Shown: one piece after another, positions 22,206-37,409 of the stretch | How the letters are laid out: each line of letters opens with the position of its first letter | Position numbering within the stretch: the stretch's first letter is position 1 | Assembly (NCBI GenBank): GCA_029215795.1 | Contig: JARDYH010000005.1 | Coordinates: 165,875,814-165,939,813 of the forward strand | From: Anniella stebbinsi | Taxonomy: Eukaryota > Chordata > Lepidosauria > Squamata > Anniellidae | Length of the DNA stretch: 64,000 bases | Reading direction: 5' to 3' | Position numbers and translations under genes: made by a program | The notes under the pieces: generated by a model | Told to the model about the DNA's origin: nothing | The model's input: the letters and a program-made list of their open reading frames with translations, nothing else | Database searches by the model: none

Positions 22206-23451
22206 AGCTGGTGTGGTAGCATGGTTTGAGTTTTATTAGACCAAAGAGACCCAGGCCCAAATCCCCACCTGGTTGTAATGGAAGATATCTAATAGTGTGT
22301 GAAATTGATAGGAATTTATTATATTTTGTAGACTTCATTAGTTCTGTTTGTGTTGTGAACTAACTGTGAGTACTAGAAAGTATTCTTGGAGATGGGGCAA
22401 AGAAGGTTGCCACAAGTGGGTTAGTGAGTTATTGGACATGGAAAGCTTTTGGGATTAGAAGGGCCACTACCTTCATTAAGGTGCTTCTGATATCAACAGA
22501 AAACCTGGTTGCAGTGGGAAGCAGTCCTCTTAGGGTTGATGCTAAATCTAGGTGTAGTAGCATGACCAGATCCGAAACTGAGGATGAAGTCATGGACCCA
22601 GATGTTATAAAAAGAGTTTCATCTGGTTGGGGGAAGAGATAGATCCTGGGAGAAGGAGAAACCCACCAAATGTGCCTATGCTAGCTCTATCCAGTATGCT
22701 TTCTGAACGTAGATGTTACGGTGTTAATAATTGCTTGCTGCTGTTTCCATTTTGCTCTTGTGGATTATAACTTACTTGTATTTAGGAATGTGTGTGATCT
22801 TCCTTATCATAACGAAGGCATCTTATTCAGTACCAAATTGGTATTGTCTGGATTGGGACATTTATTAGTTCTTGAAGCCCCAAACCCTCAGTTCAGATTT
22901 GTAAATCTATTAGTGAGTGGGGTCTGTCCTCAAAGGCCTCCTCTCCTCTCCTGGCCCAGTGAATCCCAGATGCAGCTGTCCAAGTGGGGGAAACACACTG
23001 GCCTGATGGAGGGGGAATAAGATGCTCATCTCATGGCTGCAGTACTGACTGGGTGATCTTTGGCCAGTTAGTCCCTCAGCCCAATCCTCACTGGTTTGTA
23101 GTTCAGATAAAGTGGAGAGGGCCATTTCTGCCATCCTGAACTCCTTGGAGCAGATTTGTGATGATGCTCATGTAATATGTTGCCCAAATTGCAGTGAGGG
23201 TTTATTTTTCATTTTGTCAACAGTGTGTTTCTGTGAGTAAATGTTACCATGAATACCAGTGAATTAGACATCTTTGTCCCCCAGATTTCTCAACTGAATC
23301 CTCCAGATCAGCTATATGTGACTTATCAAGTGTCACAGGGGTATTTTTCATCCTCCCTTTTGTCTTTCTTCCTTTCCTTTGTTGCTCCTGTCTTTCTCTA
23401 CCCCACCCCACCCCCTTGACCTAGGTTATTAGCATTTAACAAACACTCCAG
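22206..23451 (+). repeat. SINE head and spacer, third copy
   Basis: The Sauria-like head is at 22206-22285 and its body at 23040-23150. The intervening sequence matches 10531-11300. The CpG-rich element found at 11718 is absent here. Confidence 0.5.
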
Positions 23452-23530
23452 CCAGCAGCAGCAGCAGCAGCAAGAGGAAGAGGAAGGAGAAGGAGAAGGA
23501 GGGGGGAGCAGAGAGGAGGAGGAAGGTGGG
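23452..23530. repeat. (CAG)n and GA-rich low-complexity tract
   Basis: About six CAG units are followed by gaggaagag / gaaggagaag repeats. No open frame supports a coding tract. Confidence 0.8.
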
Positions 23531-24324
23531 TCTAAGGAAGCTCCTGCAGCCTTTCTATTTTTCCCTTCTGCTTCTTCCTGTGTGCTTTGTGGGAGGGGAA
23601 CTGGAGTCTAAGTGTGAACACTCAGGGATTCCTGAGAGGTCTTGTTGATTTCTTCATAACAACAAAATGCCTAAATCATTTGGACGTGCTGTACGGCCCA
23701 TTTTCCTCTCTGGGACGGCTGGGCTGATTCACGTTCAGCACCCAATTGGGCCACTAAGTAGGTTTGCTTCAAATCCCTCAGTTTGAAAGCTCTTGTTCCA
23801 GTTAATTAGCAGCCCATCTCGGACTGGATGGACATTAGTTATGCCCTCAGAAGAATGTGGCTCCATTGAATCCCTTAAGGAAGGCTTCTCTTTCTTCTTG
23901 AAAATTGGTTTGTTTCAATAAAAGGATTATCTGAATATATTTTAAGGGTTCAGGAGGACTGCAAGTGCATGGGAGCATTTTTTTAAAAAACCCAGCAGGA
24001 ATACTTGGGAATAGTTTGGAGAAAGGCTTCTGAGTGCTGTTCCACATTTCTTGCATTCGCTCAGATGTCTTTTTTATGGGCATACCTGCTCCTTTCTGGC
24101 AAAAGATGCAAAACCTTTTAACGTGTGTGTGTGAGCAAGTGCATCAATGTGTGTTTTTGTGTCCAGTATCTGTGTGCTGTAAAAGGGGAAGCTTGTGTTT
24201 GCATTTGAGTTTTCAACCATGGGAGGGATAAAATATTTTTGCTTCCAGGAAAGCATGAAAGATTATTTCCTCTAAAATACATAGTGAAAAAGATTTTGTA
24301 TCATTGTACATTGTTGACTCTCTG
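23531..24324. other. Spacer before MITE
   Basis: The part 24000-24320 is paralogous to 61870-62295. Part of the remainder (23640-23990) is not seen elsewhere in the window. No gene was recognised. Confidence 0.4.
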
Positions 24325-24550
24325 GCTGAATTCGGACAACACGATAGTCAATGGTGGGGTAATAATCAACTTTACAGTTGTTCATCTAGGGGGCACTCCC
24401 CACACAACATGGTAATAAATTATCAACTGTGGTGTGGATTAGGATCAGCGCTGAGTTGACTATGGCAGCATTCGGACGACACAATAGTCACTACAACTGA
24501 CTATTATTCCCCCCCCCCCCCAGTTGCTTATTGTGTCGTCCGAATTCAGC
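24325..24550. mobile_element. MITE with terminal inverted repeats and CTCTG target duplication
   Basis: The left end gctgaattcggacaacac is inverted at the right end as gtgtcgtccgaattcagc. CTCTG flanks it on both sides (24320-24324 and 24551-24555). The paralogous site near 62295 has a single uninterrupted CTCTG, an empty site. An internal partial repeat of the terminus lies near 24466, and a 12-C run is inside. No coding capacity. Confidence 0.85.
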
Positions 24551-25498
24551 CTCTGTGTGTGTATGTACTATGTGTGTGAGTTCAGAATTGGGGGCACAGT
24601 AGGAGGCTCCCTACAGACAGGTACCTGGGGATCCATCGTGGCCTAGAGGTGGCCCTGGTTGTGTGGCCCTGAGGATCTCATCAGTAGCAGCATCATATGT
24701 TTTTTGGTTGTGTGATGCCCCCTCCCCAGTTCACTCATGATTCTCTGTGGGATGGAAGTTGTTTCTGGAATAAGAGAATGTGGGCCTGGAGGAGAGCTTT
24801 TGAGTGTCTGTGGATTCCCCAAGGTTGAGACTTTGCTCAGAAGGCCACATAAAGAGTTGGATCCAGCCTTAGGCATATATACGTACAATATCCTCACTGA
24901 AATCAATGGGAAAAGTTAGTTATGACTTATGACTGATTTCCTCTGATTTCAGTCCTCTGCCCTCCAGTGGCCCCCATGAAGGAGTCTCCAACATGGTGGC
25001 TGTGAGGAGAATGGCCTTTTAATTATTTTTCTGCGTTTTAATATATGTACATGGATTTGTATGAAATGCATATAACTTTTTAGCTGTTATATGCATAGGC
25101 TTCAACAAAAGTGGACCAAATGTCCAAAGAAGTATCCATTTTAAGGTGGTGTCTATATCACCCGTTCAAATACCGAAAGCCTTGTAAAGGCCTCAATCCA
25201 TTCCATTGTAGGACGTGAGTGTTTCTCCTTGTAATATCAACCTTTTAGCTATCAAACGGGTGCAGGAAATCAATTTACGCTGACCATTTGTTAATTTCCA
25301 TGAAGCAGGTAAACAATTTAAAAGAGCATTTACATCAGACAACAAGACCCAGCCTAAGATCTGTCTCTCGAATGGGTAGATGCCAGATCGGTGATGCACT
25401 GATGAGGCATTTTGTGTTTGTGCCCACAGCAGCTTCTGAAATTCCCAGATTGGGTCCAAAGGGATGCCTAGTTTGTGCCTTCTTTGTTTCCTCTACAG
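24551..25498. repeat. Spacer upstream of gene 2 exon
   Basis: Collinear with 62300-63096 and, from about 25010, with 19020-19676, 38490-39132 and 58020-58633. No gene was seen. Confidence 0.5.
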
Positions 25499-25581
25499 GC
25501 CTTGCAATGGCATCAGAGTCACGATCTCCTTCGTCTGTTCTGTGAGGTGGAGTAGAATAAGGTCTCCTGCAGTCCGTTGAG
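25499..25581 (+). other. 83-nt upstream exon of gene 2, donor mutated
   Basis: Same exon as at 39133, 58634 and 63097, with acceptor ctctacag. It carries the shared MASESRSPSSVL frame and in-frame TGA. The base after the exon is C where the other copies have the G of the GT donor, so the 5' splice site reads ctaagg. If it is transcribed, splicing must use another donor or skip this exon. It lies 255 bp upstream of the gene 2 KRAB exon. Confidence 0.6.
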
Positions 25582-25836
25582 CTAAGGGAGGGGTCATTGG
25601 GGAGTGCTGAAGGGGGCAGCCAGGGGCCCTCCCTTCATGTTGGAGGGGTGGGGAGTCTTTCCTTTTTGGTAACTATAGTAACTTTACTGATTATGTGAAA
25701 TTGTGAAACCTGAAATAATAAAATGAAATAAAAAGCACCCACCAAGGAACTCAGTTTTTACATCCTTTTCTAAACTGGGAGCCCTGGTGCATATGGGGGA
25801 GGCTATTTCTAAGTGGAGACTGTTCTTTTCTTTCAG

Positions 25837-25954
25837 TGGCTGGTGGCCTTTGAGGAGGTGGACGTGCCTTTCACCGAAGGGGAGTGGGACTTCTGCATCC
25901 AGTACAAAGAGCTTGAAGTCATGCTGGAGAACCAAGGGAATGTGGACTCTCTGG
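25837..25954 (+). CDS. KRAB A-box exon of KZFP gene 2
   Basis: A 118-nt exon with acceptor tctttcag and donor gtatgg. It encodes WLVAFEEVDVPFTEGEW, then DFCIQYKELE, then VMLENQGNVDSL. The FEEV, EW and MLE features of the KRAB A box are kept. The loop between EW and VMLEN is ten residues where the common form has thirteen. It splices in phase 1 to the finger exon at 26847, only 0.9 kb downstream, the shortest KRAB-finger intron in the window. No in-frame Met lies upstream inside the exon, so a start codon must come from another exon. Confidence 0.8.
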
Positions 25955-29622
<3,668 letters not shown>

Positions 29623-29646
29623 GAGTAAGCCATGTAAACCCATGTA

Positions 29647-31140
29647 ATCCCTGTCCAGAAGAGGCCACAGATGGCAACCCAGCCAAAGCTGGTAAAAGGC
29701 ACTCCAAGCTGCCGTGGCCACTTGGGCCTCCAGTGACAATAGAGCTCCCAGTCCAGACAGATTCGGAAGCTCTTTTTATACAAAAATTAAAGATGTCTTG
29801 ACTCCTAGGCTTGCTCAGCTTTTTTCTAAGATCTGGCAGGGCGAGGAGCCTCCCAACACCGGGAAAATGTCCAGGATAACAGTGATACCAAAATCTGGAA
29901 AATGACACAAAGGTGGGGTCCTATCACCCCATTACATTACTTATTCAAAATAAAAAAAAATCGTCTAGCTTAGTTCAACGATTAAATAAGGTGGTAGGTA
30001 ACATAATTCATGTAGACCAGACTGGATTCATTCCCCAAAGACCTATATCGGACCCGATACGACAGATCTTAAATATTACCTATGTTGCAACCGGAACAAG
30101 TCACCCATTGTCACTAATTGCACTCGATATATTCAAGGCCTTTGATTGTCTTGAGTGGCAATACTTGAGAAGAATCCTAAACTATTATCTGCTAGGAACC
30201 AAATTTGTGACTGTAATTTACAGATTATATGTTGCTAATACAACAACGGTGTGTACTAACAATTCAGATTCCACCTATCATCTTGGAACAGGGAACAAAA
30301 CAAGGCTGCCTCTTGTCACCTCTGCTCTTCGTCCTCTCCCTGGAAACTTAGCTTACATCAACTGTCTCCAGTGTGGTCTCCCATCACTCTCATTACAAAT
30401 ATATCCGGGTAATTTAGAGACAACTGTCATCACTAGAATTTGTGAATGAGAAAAGAAGGGATATTTTGGATTGAGAGATTTTTAAGGTCAGGATAAGCCA
30501 AAAACAATAGAACAACTCAGAACAGACCTAGGAGACTTGGGCCTAGGATGGCTACAAGAATTACAATTATCCCACCTCTACAGAGATCCCAACATCAAGA
30601 CATACGCACCCAGAGCCCTAGCAGGATTAGAACGAGTAATGCTAATGGGAGGGAAGGGAAATGTAGTTTTAGTTTAGGCTATCCTAATAGACACCCAGAT
30701 GGGTTCAATGGTGGGCTTGAAGAAAGATTGGGAAGGAGATTTTGGAAGAGAATTAGAAGATGCAAGTTGGAACAAATCATAGGACAATAGACCACCCAGA
30801 TCAAAATCAGCCTCTATCAGAGAAACCTCTTTGAAAGTACGGCACAGATGGTACCACACTCCAATACAGCTGGCGCATATTACTTCAACATGCAGCTCCC
30901 TTTGTTGGAGAGGCTGTGAGGTAAAAGGCATGTATTTTCATTTATAATGGACCTGTCCACATATACAGGGATTCTAGATGTTAGTACATAGGACGACTGA
31001 AATTCAAAATGCATCAGAATTGAATTTACAACGAAATACGTCCACTTCAGCTGTGAGCATTTGGACATTATAACGACAAATGAAGATCACACAGCACAAT
31101 TATTAATTTGTTTGTTTATTTTTTTGTCTTCCGTATTGTT
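29647..31140 (+). mobile_element. L2 remnant plus L1 ORF2 fragment (copy B)
   Basis: A 110-bp minus-strand L2 remnant abuts the finger exon. Then comes L1 RT on the plus strand: RITVIPKSGK, then VDQTGFIPQRPISDPIRQ, then SLIALDIFKAFDCLEWQYL (compare the L1 FLDAEKAFDRVEW block), then a GTKQGCLLSPLLYAL-like region that is frameshifted here. The C-terminal LGLGWLQELQLSHLYRD region follows. It is non-functional and longer than the copy at 5412. Confidence 0.75.
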
Positions 31141-31239
31141 TCCCCCCTAAAATGGTATAAACCAAGTTTTCTGTAACAGATGAATAAACCCCAATTGCTA
31201 GGGGACTGTTTTATTTTCTGTTATATCTAAAACACAATA

Positions 31240-31990
31240 TTAAAAAAGAAAGAATCCATGTGAATTTTTCCCTAAACCAAACTTTTCTATGGCTTCTATC
31301 ATAAATGTCCATACATTTCCACATTCAAAAGGTAATAATGATATATAAGTAGCTTTTACTGTATAAAATATTCCTCTTTTTTTATAATCCATGACAAGTC
31401 ACCCTGGAATAAAGTCTGATTTTCTTAAACATAATTTGCAATAATACCAAGTGCCCTTTCCGCTAACCTGGCCACAAAAGCCATGATTAACACTGATATG
31501 GACCTACAGGTCCTATCTTATTTGTAAATCCCTAACATATCTTTTTCCTTCCAAGACATTTGTCTTGGTACACTTTTTAAAAGTTTGGTAAAATGTATTC
31601 TATCTGGGCTTTGTGATGAATCCATTTTAAATACCCTCCATAGTTTATTCCAGCTCTTGGCATGTAACTGGAACTTCTAAATTTTCCCTTGGTACTTCCA
31701 GCAATCTGGGAATGGGAATATTCCTCATAAAATGTAATATATCCTCAAGAGTTTCGATAGATTTATAGAAATGCCCCATATTACAAAATCCTCAGTGATG
31801 CCATTATGATGATGCACCTGATCATTATTTGATTTTTGAAAACTGCATAGTTTCATATTATCTCCTTTTTTCAAAAGTTGCAAATTTTCTTGATTTGTTA
31901 CTACATTGAAATATTTATTTGGGAAATATTCAGGTTTTGGCTGCTGAATAGGTATTTAAAGGTGAAATTCTATGCACATTGAGACAGAAA
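31240..31990 (-). mobile_element. Minus-strand L1 ORF2 fragment (copy B)
   Basis: Collinear with 6560-7300. The minus strand keeps PKPEYFPNKYFNVVTNQENL, then LLKKGDNMKLCSFQKSNND, then after a frame change SIETLEDILHFMRNIPIPR. This is compatible with the L1 segment between the endonuclease and RT domains. Confidence 0.5.
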
Positions 31991-32740
31991 AAACTCTACA
32001 ACATAGATGGTGGTGGAACGCGGGGAGTTGTAGGAATTTGTCCTTTCTAACATGCATAGGACTGTGCTATAACAGATTTCAATTAGTCCCTTGTTTTTTT
32101 CTGTTCTCACTTTACTTTCGTCCATACCGTGCACTGTCCCAACAGGCACATGAGGCAGCCACTTTCCTAAAGCTAAGACATTTTTCTCCCTCTTTCATAA
32201 TACTAATGGATAAGTGGAAGTACTTCTTCACACAGTGCAGAACTAAACTATGGAATTTACTACTGCAAGACATTGTTATGGCCACCAATTTGGATGGCTC
32301 TAAAAGGAAGGTAGACAAATTCTTGGAGGAATGGCTACTATTCCTGATGGCTCTGTGCTACCTCCAGTATCAGTGGCAGAATGCCTGTGTACACCAGTTG
32401 CTGGGGAACATAGGTGGGAGAGTGCTGTGGCTCTCATGTCCTGTTGGTGAGTTTCATATCAAGCAACTGATTGGCCAGAATGTGTCAATAGAATGCTGGA
32501 CTAGACACATTCCTGAAGAAGAAGGCTATCGATAGCTATTAGTCCTGATGTATATGTGCCACTTCCAGTAGCCGAGGCAGTAAGCCTATATACACCAATT
32601 GCTGGGGAACATGGGCAGGAGGGTGATGTTGTATCGATGTCCTACTTGTGGGTTCCTTGTTGACAGCTGGTTGGCTTGTTTCCATAGACGCTTGGTCTGA
32701 TCCAGGATGGCTTTTCTGATGATTTTAATAAATATTGTCA
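31991..32740 (+). mobile_element. CR1-like LINE fragment (copy B)
   Basis: It encodes YFFTQCRTKLWNLLLQDIV, then ATNLDGSKRKVDKFLEEW. Compared with 7490 it carries an additional internal duplication of the tail (a second caccaattgctggggaacat at about 32595), so the 3' part is present twice. Confidence 0.65.
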
Positions 32741-34888
32741 ATGTATGATAACAAGAATGAACTGCATATGTACTATGTACACCTGTCAAAATAGGTGTTT
32801 CCTATGCACTCTCCTCCTCTGTCTTCATATCTCACAGAGATTGGATTGATCACTCCAGGGCACCTGGGGACTTTCAGGAGGATCCCGTAATAGGAAACAG
32901 GCAGCTCTTTTGAGCCCCACTTTACAGCAAGATTGCATGGATCAGCCCCTCAGCTGAGGGGCTTTCAGGGTTTTTCCCGCTTGCCCCCCAAACGGCCTCC
33001 TAAATTTTAGGGCCTAACTCCCCCATCTCTTCCCTCTCCCTTGCTCAGGCACCACCCAATGACCCACCTTTGCCTCTTTATTCTGCCTTGTCGTCTACAC
33101 ACCTCAGCCACCTGCCAGCTCCTTGCCCAGGAATCTCTCGGAGGACCGAGGGAGGTGTGCTTGCTATTATCTTTCCACTAAAAAAAAATCCTGCCTCTCT
33201 AGGAAGGACAACTCTGTTCATTTAACCCTAGGAACAAAAGCTCTCTCTCTCCCCCCCCCCCTTCCCACAAATATGTCAGCTGCAGTCATTGCACCTTGAC
33301 ACTGAGTTTTTGGCTCCTGGCTGCTGAGTTTTCTCCCCAGAATAAATTAGGAGGAAGTTCAGACTGCAAGGAGGCAGGCGAGATGGAAAAGGCAAATTTT
33401 CTTCATTTCCTTGCTGAAAAGCAATGAAAGAAGATCACATGGTTTGCCAAAAAAACACAAATACATAAATAAAAATCCACCACAACTTATTTGTCTATCC
33501 CACCTTTCTTCCATGGGCCTCCATATGGTTCCCAGCTGGTCTCCTATCCAGGCTCTGGCCACATCCAGACCTGCTTAACTGCAGATGTCTTCAGCCTGTC
33601 AGCCTGGCACAATCTACTTGCGCCTCCATCTCAGTACTGGTCAGCATAAACAATTTCCCTCAGTACCTTTCTAACTTGGTCCAGATGACACACTTAGCCA
33701 CGATTAAGCATTCTGAGCGAAATATTAGAATGTCATGTGAACCATTCCTAACCATGGTGGGTACATAACCATGGTTTAAACACATTCACTAACCATTTGC
33801 TGCAAAAGGGATAGTGGCCCAACCATGGCCTAGCGTGTTCTCTTAGCCTGTCCCTTGCTACCCATTTCACCAGTCTACAGAAGCCTTCATTGTAGGATGG
33901 CTGCTAGTCATGACAGTTACCACAAATTCCAATAATACATGTTACAACTATATTGTCAGACAGTGTATGATAACGAGAACGAACTTCATACGTATTACGA
34001 GTACAAAAAACCTGTTTTCACCTTTATCAAGTCGATATCTGTAGTTATGGGAAGAAATCTTTGGGAGAAAACCTTTTCTGGTGCCCTACAGGTTACTTGT
34101 TGCTGGGCTGCATCTCTCCGCTCTTCTAGTGGTAAAAGCAGATGGGCAGGATAGAAATGAAATGAAATGAACATGGCAAAGAGAGGCACACTGGCACAAA
34201 TTGGCCAGCCACTTGATAGAGTCTGTGATCGCAATGGAGTGTGGGTCTGATCCCTACAACACACTAAGGCACTCCTGCAAGACCACATTTCTCTAATCCA
34301 TAGCAGGCATCCATTTCACAGGAAGGCCAAACTGGTGAAAGTTAATTTTAAAGACAAAGCAGAAAAGAAATGTGTGTTTTGGGGTTTCTCAAAATATGTC
34401 CTCAATGAACAAGGTTGATGTTTGTGTGTGTGTGTGTGTATGCGTCCAGCAGCAATGTTCTGACTCCTGGGAAGCCTTCAACCCATGACACAGAGATGGG
34501 AAACTCAGAGCCACAGAATTTTAAGGTTAAGCATTATACAGTGATTCCAAGTTGCATAGAAGTCTTGTTTATCTTTCATGTTCCTAGTTGCTCTTTTGAC
34601 TAGGCTTCAGCTTTTCCATAAGAGTGATTGACCAAAGCCTGAAGCACCATTCCTGTAATGTGGGTTTGCGTGTTCCTTTCCAGATGGCTGCAATTAAAAG
34701 CAAGGACTTCTTCACAAAGTGCATCGTTAAACTGTAGAATTCACTACCACATGACATAGGGATGGACACCAATTTGGATGGCTTCAAATAGGGGGTTGGA
34801 AAAATTCCTGGAGGAGAAGGCTATCATTGGCTACTGGTAGTCCTGTGAGCTGTATGCTACTTCCTATATAAGAGGCATTATGCCTAAA
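32741..34888. repeat. Duplicated spacer (copy B)
   Basis: Collinear with 7851-9830 and 50621-52390. It includes the MITE copy at 33682-33844, a (GT)n tract at about 34424-34439 and a CR1-like fragment at 34690-34885. No gene was seen. Confidence 0.55.
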
Positions 34889-34946
34889 GGGTAGGGTAGG
34901 GTAGGGTAGGGTTGGGGGAGGGGGAGGGGGAGGGGGATAGGGATAG
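34889..34946 (+). repeat. G-rich minisatellite, G-quadruplex-prone
   Basis: Tandem GGGTA units (four) are followed by GGGGGA units. Every G-run is three or more, with loops of one or two bases. The paralogous tract at 52390-52445 has a different unit count. Confidence 0.8.
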
Positions 34947-36216
34947 CTTGTTCATCCACCCAGTCATCTCAGGGTTAAAGAAAGAGAGCTGTAATTCCCC
35001 GAGAGGCCGGAAATCTTCAGAGCGAAATAGGGCCCAAGACTGGCGTGTGCCGCCCTTTGTCTTTCAGGCCTCGTGAGGCTCTCAGGACACAGAGGTAAAA
35101 GCTCGACAAAGGGGTGGAAGCAAAAGTGGAGGGAACAAGAATATGGGGTGCGTGTAAGGGATATGGGTCAGAGCCCCCCCCCCCCAGCCCTCCACTCGTA
35201 ATCCTTGGTAGAGGGCTGAGCCAGGCAATCCTGTGCAAGACCCCCTCCAAAAATACCGCTGCATGTTTTCTTTAGCATGATCCCGTCGGACCCCTCCGCC
35301 CTCGAAATCAATCTCACCTGTTTTAAACTTTTGTAGTTGAAGGTTTAAATTATGTTTTTATTGTCTTGTGTTTGTGGCTTGTCGTTTTTTGAGAACCGCC
35401 CAGAGAGTTTAGGCGGTGTAGAAATGAAATGAATGGACTGGGACGACATAGGGGTGGAAGCAAAAGAGGAGGGAACAAGAATGGGGGGGCGGCGGCGTTA
35501 TAGGGGAATATGGGTCAGAGCCCCCTCCCCCCAGCCCTCCACTCGGATTCCTTGGTAGGGAGAGAAGCCAGGCAATCCACATGTTTTCTTTAGCATGATC
35601 CTCTCTGAACCCCTCTCCCTCCCTTCGACATCAATCTCGTCTGTTTTAAACTTTTGCAGTTGAAGGTTTAAATTATGCTTTTATTGGCTCGTATTTGTGG
35701 GGTGTTGTTTTTTGACAACCGCCCAGAGTGCTTTGGCTTGAAATGAAATGAATGGACTGGGAGGGAAGATTGGGAGCTTGTTCAGCTGCAAAGAGAAGCC
35801 CCACATGCGGCGTTTGCATTGCCCGATCTTCCAGCTCCCTCCCCCCCCCCCGAGCTCCTCGTGTCTCCCCGGGGCGTTGGGGTTCCGTGGGGCTGAGGGA
35901 GCCATAGCAGCGAGCAGCCTTCGTGCCCCAGCTGGAGCTGGGCCATGCTTGAATCTCCGTGACCTGAAATAGCCGGGATACTTTCCTTTCTGCTACAAGG
36001 ATTTGGGCCTGGAAGCTCATTAGGCTCCTATTTGCTTTCTAAAACTGCAGTCTGAAGGGAGAGATTGCAGGAACTGATCCGCAGCGGGAAAGGCTGCTGC
36101 CCAGTTGGATAAGGGCTTTGGAGGAAAGAGGGCAGAGAGTCCCTTTATACTGCTCTTGGGAGCAAGTACGGTGCCTAAGCAATCCACACAACAACCCTGT
36201 AAGGTTGGCCTTTATA
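34947..36216 (+). repeat. Fused GC-rich subunit (copy B)
   Basis: Two LINE-3'-UTR-like pieces (35320-35430 and 35640-35745) flank a junction at about 35445. There the first spacer subunit is fused directly to the second, deleting some 2 kb that is present at 52945-54945. The CpG-containing candidate promoter block is at 35770-36180. Confidence 0.5.
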
Positions 36217-37409
36217 GGTTCTGGGGTGGCATAGTGGTTTTTGTGTTGGTCTTATTAGACCAAAGAGACCCAGGCTCCAATCCCACCTGGCTGTAAAGGC
36301 ATATACCTTACCGTGTGTGAAATCGATAGGGATTGATTGTCTTTTGTAGCAGACGTGATTAGTTCTGCTTGTGTTGTGAGCTAACTGTGAGTGCTGGAGA
36401 TGGGGCAAAGAAGGTTGCCACAAGTGGGTTAGTGAGTTATTGGATGCAAAAAGCTTCTGGGATTAGAAGGGCCACTACCTTCATTAAGGTGTTTCTGAAG
36501 TCAACAGTAAACCTGGTTGCATAGGGAAGCAGTCCTCTTAGGGTAGATGCTAAATCTAGGCACAGTAGCATGACCAGATCCAAAACAGGATGAAGTCACG
36601 GACACAGATGTTATAACTTGCTCACTTGTCTTTAGAGATGTTTGTGTTGTGCCTTATCATAATGAAATCATGCTATTCTCTTCCTCTGCTTGAGTAATGA
36701 ATATTTATTTTTCGGTACCAAATTTGTGTTGTCTGGCTTGGGAGATGCTTCAGGGACCACGACCCATGTATTAATTTGTGAAGCCCCAAATGCTCTTTTC
36801 AAATTTGTAAATCGATTACTTAGTGAGGTCTGTCCTCAAAGCTCCTCTATGCTCTTCTGGTGGTGAAACGCAGATGCACCTGTCCAAGTAGGGAAAACAC
36901 ACTGGTGGGTTGGAGTGGGAATAAGATACTCATCTCATAGCTACGGTCCTGACTGGGTGACTTTTGGTTTGTAAATCCCTCCGCCCAATCCTCGCTGGTT
37001 TGTAGGTCAGATAAAGTGTGGAAGGCCATTTCTGTCACCCTGAACTCCTTGGAACGGATGTGTGACAATGCTCTCGTAATATTTTGTCCAAACCGCAGTG
37101 AGGGATTATTTTTTGTTTTGTCAACAGTGTGTTTCTGTGAGTAAATGTTACCATGAGTGCTGTTCCACATTTCTTACATTTGCTCATGTGCCATTTTTAT
37201 GGGTATTCCTACTCCTTTCTGGCAAAAGATGCAAAACCTTTTAATGAAAGAATAGTTATTTATTCATGGTTACATTTATATCCCACCTTATTTTTCCTGC
37301 AAGAAACCCAGGGTGGCTTACATGATCCTCCTCCTCCTTTTCATTTTACCCTCACAACAATCCTGTGAGGTAGGTTAGACAGAGAGGTAGTGATTGTCCT
37401 AGATCATCC
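36217..37409 (+). repeat. SINE head, spacer and Sauria fragment (copy B)
   Basis: The SINE head is at 36217-36305, the body at 36945-37050, and a separate minus-strand Sauria fragment at about 37255-37405 (tcacaacaatcctgtgaggt). It matches 55708-56905 almost base for base. Confidence 0.55.

Noticed and set aside
25395..25430. Third hammerhead-like candidate (CTGATGAGGC...GCC) upstream of the 83-nt exon
   Set aside because: The GAAA box expected after the stem is missing (CACA instead) in this and paralogous copies. At best it is decayed PLE sequence.
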